Below are positions 15,416 through 24,900 of a DNA stretch of 41,821 nt, piece after piece. The notes under the pieces were generated by a model that worked only from the letters and a program-made list of their open reading frames with translations, had not been told where the DNA came from and ran no database searches. The position numbers and the translations under genes are program-made. The stretch spans positions 708,585-750,405 of the forward strand of contig MOYA01000003.1 in NCBI GenBank assembly GCA_001899315.1. Direction: 5' to 3'. Positions within the stretch are counted from its first letter, which is position 1; every line of letters begins with the position of its first letter. The DNA comes from Candidatus Obscuribacter phosphatis. Its GTDB lineage: Bacteria; Cyanobacteriota; Vampirovibrionia; Obscuribacterales; Obscuribacteraceae.

Positions 15416-17512
15416 TTATGAAGCTGAAACTTGGTGATTCTCGTCCCAGTTATAAACGAAGGCAAAGGACCGGGAAAGGTCCTTGCCTTTGTGGAAGTAG
15501 TCCCAGTGCTCTTTGATCTCAGCAAAGCGCATGCGCTCTTTCTGAATCAAAACAGGCACGAAATACTCCACCCACTCCCGCTCCTCTTTCAGATAGGCAC
15601 GAGCCTCCGCCTCCGCTTCCTCAAGATAAACCTTGATCAGTTCATCCACCTGGCTGGCGGAATAGTCGGACATGCCGTACTGCGGAGCCTCGGTCATGGC
15701 ACCGCCAAGATAGCGCGAGCCACCCTGCTGCTTGACCGAAATCGCCGGCAGCTTAATTAGCCTTTCCTCTTTGCGGAAGTTATGATAGCCGGACATATTG
15801 ATCTGCATGAGCATCACCTTGATGATGCGATTAGCCATCTCCACGTCATTCTGACAGCCACCGGTGGTCTCGCCGAGGAAGAGCGCTTCAGCGACATTAC
15901 CAGCCATAGCCACCGCCAGACGCGACTTGAGATTGCGCGCAGTGGGCATTTCATGACGCGGATTAGTGCGCACAAAGCCACCGGTGCCATTCGGTCCCAG
16001 TATGCTGATATCGGTAATCTCGTCACCATACTGCCCGTCCCAGCGGCCGGTGTTCTGCAACAGTTTACGCATGGCCACAGTCAGATGGCCGGTTTCGTGA
16101 TAGGCGATCATTCTTTTCAGTTGGGGCTCGAGGCGTCTGCCCTTGGTCTCATTGATATTGCCCAAGACCATCTCCATAAGCGACACCCAAAGGTCGTCCA
16201 TGGTGATTTTCACCGCCCCCGCCTGAAAATGATCCGCGACTCGGAATCCTTTTTCAGAAAAGAGCAGGGCAGGCGAGACGCCGCGCAGAAGACGGCGCTT
16301 AGCCTGAGCCGGAGCCCGTTTGCGCACCAGAGTATCGATATCGGCGCCGGTCATGCCGGTCATCTCGTTAGCGATCTTATCGAGGTCGACATCGTCTGCG
16401 ATTGGCATGTTCTCGAGTTTCACTCTCAAGATAGCCAGACGTCCGTCCTTGTCGGGTTTAGAGATCTCGATCACCAGATCGCCCAGACGACCAGAGCGAG
16501 TCACAGCAGCGTCGAGCGCCTCAGGTTGATTGGTGGCAGCGATGAAAAGAATGCGCTCATTCAAATCACCGGCACCGTTCAGTTCGACAAGCAACTGGTC
16601 GACAGTCTGCTTGTGCTCTTTGTTATCACCTTCGGCGCGGTTCTGACCGATTGAAGTGAACTCATCGATAAAGATAATCACCCACGAGTTCAACTCATCG
16701 CGCAAACGCCGAGCCTGGGCAAAGGCATCGCGAATGCGGGCAGCGCCCACACCGACATACATTTCCACAAAGTCTGAGCCGGCACCGGACAGAACCGGAA
16801 TGCCGGTCTCGCCGGCGATAGCCTGCACGATATAAGTCTTGCCCACCCCAGGAGGACCCTTGAGCAGGACAGCGCGCGGAATCTGACCATTGAGACTGGT
16901 GAGCAACTCGGGATGCTTGAGGTCAAAGATGAGTTCCTCTAAAGTGCGCTTCTCGTCATCGATGCCCGCTACATCTTTGAGCGAGACTTTCTTGGAGACC
17001 AGATCAAGACGGGTAAGTTTGGCGTTCTTGTCCTTTGAGCCATTCTGCGAGGCGGCTGACATCTTAGAGAACATGAGCCAACCAACCAGCATGAAGAGCA
17101 GCCACGGCACTATAGTGATAGCCAGTTGCAAGACCAGCGATGTCTTCTGAGAAGGCTCGACCACCTGGCTGTTGATGGCGATTTTTGCACTATCGGCAGT
17201 GGCACTAATGCGACGATATTCTTCTTCGCCGGCAAGTGGACTCCAGATATTCTCTTCTCCATTGCTGTCGAGCAGCACCTTACCAGGGAAAGCCTCACCT
17301 TTAACTCGCACAAAGGTGATGGTTTTGACCGTAGCCGGATTCTCGCGAATCACTTGCTGAACTCGCGAGAGATCTTTCTGCGAGTGAAACTTGAGCAGGT
17401 TGTCTCCATCATCGTCATGGGGCCAAACAAAAGCCACTGCGCCCATGATCACAAAGGCGAAAGCCGCATAGAGAAACCAGTTCATTGTTGCTTTAGGAAG
17501 TTTCGGAAACAT
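15416..17512 (-). CDS. Divergent FtsH-like AAA+ protease
   Basis: About 698 residues. Two membrane spans (about 10-30 and 125-150) flank a periplasmic domain. The AAA+ module has Walker A GPPGVGKT, pore loop FVEMYVGVGA and Walker B IIFIDEFTSIG. The second region of homology reads ATNQPEALDAAVTRSGRLGD where FtsH has RPGRFDR, so one of two Arg-finger positions is Asp. The peptidase site HETGH and the later NDVEMANRI Asp are kept. A long C-terminal tail (about 600-698) is Glu-rich and helical. ATG at 17512 has AGGA eight bases upstream and overlaps the preceding membrane-protein gene by 20 bases, implying coupled translation. It is much more diverged than ftsH at 11131 and GC-richer than its surroundings, so it is probably a specialised paralogue. 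Confidence 0.85.
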   Translation of the reverse strand: MFPKLPKATMNWFLYAAFAFVIMGAVAFVWPHDDDGDNLLKFHSQKDLSRVQQVIRENPATVKTITFVRVKGEAFPGKVLLDSNGEENIWSPLAGEEEYRRISATADSAKIAINSQVVEPSQKTSLVLQLAITIVPWLLFMLVGWLMFSKMSAASQNGSKDKNAKLTRLDLVSKKVSLKDVAGIDDEKRTLEELIFDLKHPELLTSLNGQIPRAVLLKGPPGVGKTYIVQAIAGETGIPVLSGAGSDFVEMYVGVGAARIRDAFAQARRLRDELNSWVIIFIDEFTSIGQNRAEGDNKEHKQTVDQLLVELNGAGDLNERILFIAATNQPEALDAAVTRSGRLGDLVIEISKPDKDGRLAILRVKLENMPIADDVDLDKIANEMTGMTGADIDTLVRKRAPAQAKRRLLRGVSPALLFSEKGFRVADHFQAGAVKITMDDLWVSLMEMVLGNINETKGRRLEPQLKRMIAYHETGHLTVAMRKLLQNTGRWDGQYGDEITDISILGPNGTGGFVRTNPRHEMPTARNLKSRLAVAMAGNVAEALFLGETTGGCQNDVEMANRIIKVMLMQINMSGYHNFRKEERLIKLPAISVKQQGGSRYLGGAMTEAPQYGMSDYSASQVDELIKVYLEEAEAEARAYLKEEREWVEYFVPVLIQKERMRFAEIKEHWDYFHKGKDLSRSFAFVYNWDENHQVSAS

Positions 17513-18035
17513 TTTCATTTTCCTTCTTTTGCACACCGGCTTTCCATCTTTCTATTTTTTGGAAGAAACCGGCAAAGAGATAGCCCAGCGTCAGGCCGGA
17601 CAGGTGAGCTACCAGGGTGGGAGAACCCATTTTGAAGATTACCTGGTAGGCGAACAAGGCTAGAGCGATATAGCGCAAGCCTTGTCCAAAAGTACTAGGG
17701 GGCGCACTGGCGCCGCTAGCTCTTTCAAGCAAGAGAGCGGCCAATTGTATGGTCTCTCTCAAGTAGAGATAGGCTTGCGCCAATGCCCATGAGTGCTCAC
17801 AAAAATCGCGCCGCTGATTAACTCGCGCACCAGCACGCAGCCCAGCATAAAAGCAAACTGCCGACCAGCTATATAGCAAAAAGGCGGCAGTTAATTGAAT
17901 CAGACGATTCAACCAGTAGGGCAGGTTGAACAGATCAAGGCCAAGGTCAAAATAAACCAGCAGTAACTGCCAGATAATTCCAACCACAATGAGTGCTAGC
18001 GCCGCTCGCGGCAGACCTTCATCTTGAGAAGCAAT
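17493..18035 (-). CDS. Polytopic membrane protein, rhomboid-like C-terminus, possible ATT start
   Basis: About 180 residues with four hydrophobic segments. Near the C-terminus SPTLVAHLSGLTLGYLFAGFF resembles the last rhomboid helix (HLGGLxxGxxxG), including the His, but no GxSG catalytic serine is visible, so it may be an inactive rhomboid relative. The start is unclear. GTG at 17987 has no ribosome-binding site. The frame is open upstream, and an ideal AAGGAG (18044-18049) lies eight bases before an ATT at 18035; an ATG closer to that site is in another frame and gives only 14 codons. The gene overlaps the FtsH-like gene by 20 bases, so the product may be a partner or adaptor of that protease. 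Confidence 0.55.
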   Translation of the reverse strand: MASQDEGLPRAALALIVVGIIWQLLLVYFDLGLDLFNLPYWLNRLIQLTAAFLLYSWSAVCFYAGLRAGARVNQRRDFCEHSWALAQAYLYLRETIQLAALLLERASGASAPPSTFGQGLRYIALALFAYQVIFKMGSPTLVAHLSGLTLGYLFAGFFQKIERWKAGVQKKENENVSETS

Positions 18036-18284
18036 AGCGGCATCTCCTTTCGCTGGAGTTCAGTTGAAAAATTAGGTTCGGTTGAACTTGCCCGCCGGCA
18101 AGGTAACATTCAATTGAACTAGGAGTTTGGCTTGTTCTTGAAAGAGACGAGACTTTTTCCTTGCAGAGGCGAAAACCGAACTTATCTTGATAATGAAACA
18201 GCCACAGGCAGCTTATCAAGAGAAACAAGCACCGCTCATGGTGACAGTTGGAAAGACACAACACTTGACTGTCTTATTTCAGCC

Positions 18285-18316
18285 AAAAGAAAAGGCGCCC
18301 GATGCGCCTCTTCTTT
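18285..18316 (-). terminator. Intrinsic terminator
   Basis: Leftward AGGCGC-ATCGG-GCGCCT with flanking AAGA/TCTT pairing, then TTTTCTTTT, directly after the stop of the gene ending at 18317. Confidence 0.75.
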
Positions 18317-19798
18317 CTATTTCTGCATTTGCTCAGCTCTAAAAGACTCTTCAAACTGGGCATTGCCATATAGCTGGCGACTGGCGTTGGCACCATGCCT
18401 AACCCTATACACAGCCTCTAACAATTGCCCGGCATTTCGCTTTTGCACTATTGGATTAGCCTCATAGCCTTTGCGATCGAAGAAATTAACCGTCGGTAAA
18501 TGACTTCGACCCGGCTTAAGCATGGCAGCGCCATTCGTCTCACCCGCTAGATTAGCCATTTCCACCGCAGCGCCAAAATACTCTCCGGCTTTCTCTCCCT
18601 TCAGCTTAGTAAGATTGGCGCGTACTTCCGGCGAAAGCATATGTTGCATGGTATGTTGCAACTGCCTGGCTTGAATCACCGGTCCTAGATCGCCGTCAAG
18701 GTTGAGTGCATGCAAGGCCGAAGAAAACTGACGCCCGGTCAAACCACTGGCGGTAGGCTTATGGGAAGCGGCGAAATCTTGATAGAGCTTATAGCGCGGA
18801 TTACCATCGTGGTCTAAATATTTATGTCTTCTGCCCGGGTGCTCGGCGGCAAAAAGCAAAAGTTCCTTGTGCAGATTATTCTGCAAGTTTTCGTAGAGCT
18901 TTGCCTTGCCTTCCAACTCAGCGCCCCTGGGTGAATCCTTCGCCAATTCACGCAGCCGCTCGGCAACCGGTGCTGCTTCTTTATCGTGAATAGCCAGGTT
19001 AGTGCTCATTATTATTTGGTTATAGCCAATCGCCGAAGAAATCGGATGGGCAGAACGGCGAGCCTCTTGTATTTCGCTATGACCAGGTTTATCAGGTTGA
19101 GTCAGCCTTTTGTCTACACCAGAAAGCAAGTCATAAGTTCCGCGTCCGCCGCACTCGAAAGCATAGACATTCATCACCACTTTCTCAGTCTCTTCGGCGG
19201 TCAAACCAAGTTTTTTACCTACGTTCAGAGCTTCTCTAGCATAACCTTGTTTGAACTCGCCTTCAGAAAGCTGCAGAGGCTTAAAATCAGGCGCATCCGG
19301 CTTCTGCTCCGCCAGTCTATTCAATTCTTGGGCATTATCGAGCATGTCATTGGCTGAAGGCAATTTCGCAGACGGCGTCTTCAAGACTTTATCTTCAGCA
19401 TGAGCCGGCTTGGGTGGTCCGTTAAACTCGGGTGGAAACTGATAGATCAAGCGTCCAAAGCTTTTATCCAATTCCACCTGGTTCCAATATTCGCCGACCG
19501 CCTTTTGATGCTGCTCCAAGACAGATTTGTAGCAACCTGCTTCCTGCTTCTCCTGCTCTTCCTTACTGCGCGTGTGCAGACCCAACATACCGAGCAGCGA
19601 ATTATCGCCTTGTTTAACACAAGTATTGTAGAGATCTTTTGCATCTAATTTAAGCTCTGACGACTGATTATCAGGCTTTCTGTGGGCCAACAAGGGCGAG
19701 GTTACAAAGTCATAAAGCAAATGCAAACCATCGCTTTGCTGGTCATTATGGTGCTTCTGCCCTTGCTTAGATTCCACCGATTCGTGCGTCTTGTCCAT
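18317..19798 (-). CDS. Lysozyme-fold-like protein of unknown function
   Basis: 493 residues, no signal peptide. The central part has VYAFECGGRGTYD (about 211-223) and SSAIGYNQIIMS (about 254-265). This spacing resembles the ESGGxxxxD ... GAxGxMQI pair of lytic transglycosylases, with E215 as the candidate catalytic acid. The assignment is tentative because Cys replaces the usual Ser and no export signal is seen. The N-terminus is polar and disordered; the C-terminal 150 residues contain ANLTKLKGEKAGEYFGAA and PTVNFFDRKGYEAN without known match. GGAG lies seven bases before the ATG, and a terminator follows. It could act on peptidoglycan or be a non-enzymatic relative. Confidence 0.6.
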   Translation of the reverse strand: MDKTHESVESKQGQKHHNDQQSDGLHLLYDFVTSPLLAHRKPDNQSSELKLDAKDLYNTCVKQGDNSLLGMLGLHTRSKEEQEKQEAGCYKSVLEQHQKAVGEYWNQVELDKSFGRLIYQFPPEFNGPPKPAHAEDKVLKTPSAKLPSANDMLDNAQELNRLAEQKPDAPDFKPLQLSEGEFKQGYAREALNVGKKLGLTAEETEKVVMNVYAFECGGRGTYDLLSGVDKRLTQPDKPGHSEIQEARRSAHPISSAIGYNQIIMSTNLAIHDKEAAPVAERLRELAKDSPRGAELEGKAKLYENLQNNLHKELLLFAAEHPGRRHKYLDHDGNPRYKLYQDFAASHKPTASGLTGRQFSSALHALNLDGDLGPVIQARQLQHTMQHMLSPEVRANLTKLKGEKAGEYFGAAVEMANLAGETNGAAMLKPGRSHLPTVNFFDRKGYEANPIVQKRNAGQLLEAVYRVRHGANASRQLYGNAQFEESFRAEQMQK

Positions 19799-19863
19799 CT
19801 CTCAACTCCAAGAAAATCAAGTGAGGGAAGCATACGTAAAGGTGTATAAAATCCACATCAAAT

Positions 19864-21201
19864 TTATTTGATCGGTCGACCTCTTGGCGGTGTCCAAACA
19901 AAGCCCAGCGAATCAAGCAAAGCCACACGCTCAGCCTCGATCTGACCGTTTTTATAACATTGTCTCTGGTGCGAAACCCAACGCGAAAGCGTCCGATTCT
20001 CGGGCCAAGCGTTAGGGACGAGACAGTGACCAAAACGCTCTTTGAAGAGACGCAACTGATCAAAGCGCTCATACCAGACCTTCTCTCGCACTTCAAAATC
20101 AAAGCCTATAGCCCTCAAGGCAGCAATTCTTCTTTCCGAGACCGATTGGCGACGCACGTCTTTACGCAGATTGCGCACCCATTTAGCCAGGCTCGGATTC
20201 TCTTCATAGTCTATTGGCACAAAACTATGACCATGTTCTTTGATAAATTGAACAAGGGCATCAAAATAATTCTGCCAGAGTCGTCTATTGCTTTCCCAGA
20301 GAAAGTCTAATCGGTCGAGCTCTTCCACGCGCTCGCGGCTGAGCAGTCCCTTTTTGCGCCGACTGCGCAAATTGGCCACCCAGACAGCCAAACGCTGATT
20401 CTCTTTGTAGCGCCTTGGTACATCGCAATGACCAAACTTCTCTCTAAACGTTTTCAACTCGGCAAGCATGGCTTGAAAATTAGACTGACGGTCGAGGATG
20501 ACTTCGGTTCGACTCTTGATCCCTATTACTCTCCCAGCGCCAGAAGGAAGCACTTGCCCGACGCTAAACAACTTTTGCCATTCATCAACCAGGCTATGTG
20601 CGTCGCGAATATAGCCCAGATTCTCTAAACTTTTTGCCAACAAGAGTCGAGCCTGCAAACGCGCATCCTTAGACTCATACACATCTCGCTCCAATACAGC
20701 GAGTCTATCGGTAAGCTCCGCCTCTTTTCTCTGGCAAACAAGAAAGGCAGTAATTAGATAGAGAAGTTGTTCGTCAGAATCAAAACCGGCTTTCATAAAG
20801 TCGGCAAGACCGACATCACTGCCGCAAAGCACATCATTAATAAGCGCCGTCAAGCTTTTTGCATGGGTATGGTTTGACTGATCCAAATAACACTCAAGGC
20901 GTTGCCGCAAAGATCGTCCAGCCGAAGAGTTCTCAATCAGCTCAATCTGTATACGACTAATCTCAGCCAAAGCCAGCCCTGAGAGCCGATTATACCGCTC
21001 ATCAAAAATAGCAATTAAGCCGCGAAAATGCTCGATGGCACCGTTTGCCATAGACTCCGGTACATTTCTATAAAGCTTTTCGAACTCTTGCAACTGTTCA
21101 GTCAGCTGACCGACTAGGCAAAGCGCTTCGTTCGGCTCGCTTTGAGGCATTGCCACGGCAGTTTTTTCAACATATGTCGCCCTAATATCGCCTGTTATCA
21201 T
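19864..21201 (-). CDS. Protein with three helicase-associated domains, no helicase
   Basis: About 445 residues. The C-terminal half carries three copies of the helicase-associated (HA, PF03457-type) domain, each starting FREKFGHCDVPRRY, FIKEHGHSFVPIDY or FKERFGHCLVPNAW and continuing LAxWVxxxR with a basic run, then a D-x-L/I-GF-x-W ending. These domains are usually tails of superfamily 2 helicases and are thought to bind nucleic acid; here no ATPase motif exists. The N-terminal 210 residues are helical and unrecognised. ATG at 21201 has GAGG five bases upstream; an earlier frame start would run into the divergent response regulator. Only 91 bases separate the two divergent starts, so shared control is possible. 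Confidence 0.7.
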   Translation of the reverse strand: MITGDIRATYVEKTAVAMPQSEPNEALCLVGQLTEQLQEFEKLYRNVPESMANGAIEHFRGLIAIFDERYNRLSGLALAEISRIQIELIENSSAGRSLRQRLECYLDQSNHTHAKSLTALINDVLCGSDVGLADFMKAGFDSDEQLLYLITAFLVCQRKEAELTDRLAVLERDVYESKDARLQARLLLAKSLENLGYIRDAHSLVDEWQKLFSVGQVLPSGAGRVIGIKSRTEVILDRQSNFQAMLAELKTFREKFGHCDVPRRYKENQRLAVWVANLRSRRKKGLLSRERVEELDRLDFLWESNRRLWQNYFDALVQFIKEHGHSFVPIDYEENPSLAKWVRNLRKDVRRQSVSERRIAALRAIGFDFEVREKVWYERFDQLRLFKERFGHCLVPNAWPENRTLSRWVSHQRQCYKNGQIEAERVALLDSLGFVWTPPRGRPIK

Positions 21202-21280
21202 TGCAACCTCACAGGAAAGCGTCAGTAATTTCCAATAGTGCGAGGTTAGGCGAAGCGATATAAAACCAGCGTCAAATTTG

Positions 21281-21286
21281 TATAAT
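21281..21286 (+). promoter_or_regulatory. -10 hexamer of a leaderless response-regulator mRNA
   Basis: TATAAT followed by six bases and the ATG of the regulator. No ribosome-binding site precedes the ATG. No good -35 hexamer is seen at the usual distance, so an activator may be needed. Confidence 0.5.
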
Positions 21287-21292
21287 GCAAGC

Positions 21293-21964
21293 ATGGCCAA
21301 AATTCTTCTAGTCGATGACGATCAAAATCTGGTTGCCGGTTTGAAACAGTTCTTAGAGGAACAGTCTTACCAAATCGAAGCAGTTCAGGATGGCGAAGAT
21401 GCCCTGCAAATACTTTCGTCCTTTCATTATGATGCGATAGTGCTGGATTGGAATCTGCCTGGAATGAGCGGTGAAGCCATTTGCAAAGAATATCGCCGGC
21501 GGGGCGGACAGACTCCAATCATTTTCTTAACCGGTCAAAACGACATAGAATTTCTAGAGCGCGGACTGGCAGCCGGAGCCGACGACTATCTCACCAAACC
21601 TTTTGCCGCGCGCGAACTGGCGGCACGACTGCGCAGTCTTTTGCGCAGAAGACAAGGCGCCTTCGAAGCAGAGCTTCAGGCCAATGGTCTCTTGCTCAAA
21701 CCGGAAATGAATCTGCTCACCGACGGCAATGAAAAGGTGACGCTTCGCCCTAAAGAAACAGCCCTTTTGGAGTTTCTGCTGCGTAATCCCAATAAAATAT
21801 TCAGCGCCCAGCAACTATTAGACATGGTCTGGTCTTCAGACAGTGCCGCCACCTCGAACACAGTACGCACCTGGATGGGTCTTTTGAGACAGAAGCTCAG
21901 TTTATTCAATCAACAAGACTTGATCAAAACAATTCCAGGCGCCGGCTATATTCTGGAACGCTAA
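21293..21964 (+). CDS. OmpR/PhoB-family response regulator
   Basis: 223 residues. The receiver domain (1-115) has acidic DDD (8-10), phosphoacceptor D52 in IVLDWNLPGMSG, T80 in FLTGQ and K102 in LTKPF, all intact. The C-terminal winged helix (about 130-222) has LRPKETALLEFLLRNP and TVRTWMGLLRQKL...IKTIPGAGYIL, typical of the OmpR DNA-binding domain. It should bind DNA when phosphorylated. The nearest kinase is the double histidine kinase, which faces it tail to tail with 12 bases between the stops, so the pair is probably cognate although not co-transcribed. ATG at 21293 is preferred to TTG at 21278 because TATAAT lies between them. Confidence 0.93.
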   Translation: MAKILLVDDDQNLVAGLKQFLEEQSYQIEAVQDGEDALQILSSFHYDAIVLDWNLPGMSGEAICKEYRRRGGQTPIIFLTGQNDIEFLERGLAAGADDYLTKPFAARELAARLRSLLRRRQGAFEAELQANGLLLKPEMNLLTDGNEKVTLRPKETALLEFLLRNPNKIFSAQQLLDMVWSSDSAATSNTVRTWMGLLRQKLSLFNQQDLIKTIPGAGYILER

Positions 21965-21976
21965 AGAGAAAATCCA

Positions 21977-24900
21977 TCAAAAGTCGATTTCAAGCAAGCT
22001 TTCATGCCGCTCTTTGTTATAGCGCACCTGCAAGGAAGTGCCGGTTAAACTGACCAGCCGAGTCAAATTTTGCAAACTCAAAGAGAGAGCATAAGCTTCT
22101 ATGTCTTCGCCCGCTGCCACCGAAAAGCGTGTGCAGGCAGTAACTGCTTCTCTTATATCGCCGGTCAGCGAGGCAGACAAAGTCGGGCCGGCGGCAGTCT
22201 CAGACTTAAGCACCAAGACTTGGCCATTGGCACAAAGAGAGAGAGCAAATTTGATCAAATATCTAACCAGAAGAGTGCTGAGGCTTTTATCGCCTCTAAT
22301 CTCGGGAAAGGTGCCGGACATTTCGATAAATACATCTTTCAGTCCGGCTTCATCAGCAAATTCCGCCACTTGGTCGGCAAGCAATTCTTGCAGCGAGACT
22401 ACCGAGCTTACTGAACTTACTGAACTTACTGAACTTGCTGAGCTTGCTGAGTCAACTGGCTCTAACGCTTCTGCTTTGGCGGCTAGTTTCTGCAAGACGA
22501 GCAAGTCTTGAATGATTGCCAGAGAACGCTTAAACCGGCTTAGCGCCATCTCTGCCTGGGCGCGATTGGCTATGTGACTATTCTCAGAGCCCCCAGCTTC
22601 AAGCAAGAGTACTAAATTTTGAATAGGCGAGCGAACATCATGGGCAATGGCTGTGATCAGGCGCTCCTTTATACTTTCATTCTCTGCCAATTGATCTAGC
22701 ATCGAGACAAGCTTTGCCTGCAATCTATCAATCTCGTCGGCATCTATAGCTTGAGAGTCTCTTGCCGTCTGAGAAATCTGACCATAGCCGCCGCATGCCA
22801 GAGCAGCCAAAGCTTCCAAACGCTTGACCAGATTGCGGCTGAATACGACCGGCAAAGCAATGCAAAAAGCCAGACATAGAAAGGTCAAAATCAAAAACTG
22901 AAATTGCAAAAAAACAAATCGCTGAGCCTGCAGAGAGAGAATTTCATCGATTTGTCTGAACTGTCCCGATAAGACCTGCATCATGCGCAGAGAAAAGAGT
23001 TGTCCTCGCTTGATCGAAAATGCCAGCGAACCAAGCATGTCTTCTCGCCCAAAGCCGACCGATGCCATAGTTGACTCAAAGGCCGAATCTAATCGGCTCA
23101 ATTCACCCTCTACGGTGGGGATGACTCCGCGCCAAAGAGCCTCATCTTTCATCTCATTGCGAGAACTAAGATCTAGCCTGGTTAAAAGCTTGCGCACGGT
23201 CACCAAAGATGCCGAAGCTTGTTCGGCATAACGACTATTCTGCATAGCTAGAGAGAGAGCCGTCCAATAGCCGCCCCCGAACAAATTCAGCCAAGCCCGA
23301 CCGGCATAAGCACTGATTTCTTGTCTAGACTTTATTTGCATCAATAACTTATCTGAGTCGAGCACACTAACTGCCAGAGCCCCAAAAAGAAAGCCCTGAA
23401 ACAAAATAGGAAGGCAGAGAAGCAAGACTGTCTTTCTGAGAAATGGAGATACTTGCACAGCTGATTCTGAGGTAGGAACCCGGTCTCTATCGCCATCGAC
23501 TGCACTAAATTCAAGAATATCCAACTGCCGAGATGGAAAAGCGAGGCTGAAGATAGACTGTCCTTCTTCTTTGCTATAAGAAAGCCGCGCGCCGCAACGC
23601 TCTAGAACAAGGCGACAGAAAGCTAAGCCCAGCCCAAAACCTTGTCCGAATTTCTCGCTGACAAGACCAGTATTTGTCTGTCTTTCTCTATTCTGTCTGT
23701 CTGCGGTCCCCCAAATTTGCTCCACCTGCTCTTGACTGAGCTCCGGACCACTATCGACTATCTGCAAAAGCAAACCATCTTGCCAAAGTCCACTATTCGA
23801 AGGCGGTCTCAAGAGCACGGCTCTAACCCTGGAAGGGCTCGGCGCAAACTTAATGGCATTACCGAGCAGATTGGCTAAAACATTCTCGAATATCCTTCGG
23901 TCAGTGACTAGAAAAGTCTGCTCACTGCCTTCAAAAACAAGCTCAATCTCTCTACTTGCCGCCAGCGCCGAGAGTTCCAAGAAAACCTTTTCAACAGCGT
24001 CTTTCACCCTAAATTCAGAGTTAGAAAGCTTTTCTAGGCTGGCAGGCAGAACCACCCCAGATAAGGTCTTTAGCTCGCCGGCAAAATCGCTTATTTTGTG
24101 CAAAGCAGCATTTATCTTGCGCGATCTGTCCTCGTTGATGTCGGCTTCAATACCTAGACCTCGCACTGTCGAGTCTAAATCTGCGGCCAATAAACCGACA
24201 ATCGCCGCACTCTCGCGACGACTCTTGTTTATTTCGCCAAAGAGCCTGGTGAAAGCTTGCTCGATTGAAAGGAAAGCATTGGCGGTAGACCACCCGAATG
24301 CCGGCTTTGCAGATGAATACGGCACCATGGCCTTCTCATCCAATTGTTCAATAGCAAATTGCCCTTTACCCAAAGCCCCGACCAAATTTTCTAAGGCTAA
24401 AAGACGCGCCACAATGCCCCTATTGAAATAGGATGCAATCATCAAAGCCAGAGCGATGCTTCCAGCGATAGACAGCCAAGCAAGCAACCAAAATAGAGAA
24501 CAGAGCCGCTGCCAAGACGACCAGATGGCTTCCGCCTGCTCTTCGTTGCCTTTCAGATAATTATCAATTGCGCCTGCCGCCCCCAGGGTTTTGAGAGAAA
24601 GTCCGGCATAACTGACCAGCCTCTCCTGATTGCTGTGAAAAGCTTGACCAGCCAGACGGTTTGACTCTTTATCGACAACAGACTGCAGCGACCGGCATAA
24701 ACTAACCAGTTCAGCCGCCTTGGCATCCTGCACAGGCGGTTGCCCCGAGAGCTTTTCCGGCAGCTGCAGTTCGCTAACTGCCTCGCCGGAAAAAATTGGA
24801 CTGAGCTTACGATAGCCGTGCAAGACCAGATCGGCAAAAGCAATTTCTACAGCCTGCGAGGAACCCCAGATTGCTTCAGCCTGCCTGGCGTAATTTTGAC

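Noticed and set aside
16325-16345. Further copy of the AACCGATATCGGTT palindrome
   Set aside because: Only CGATATCGG matches, inside a coding region; the arms are not kept.
15782-16654. 290-codon rightward open frame
   Set aside because: Antisense to the FtsH-like gene whose Walker and HExxH motifs are clear.
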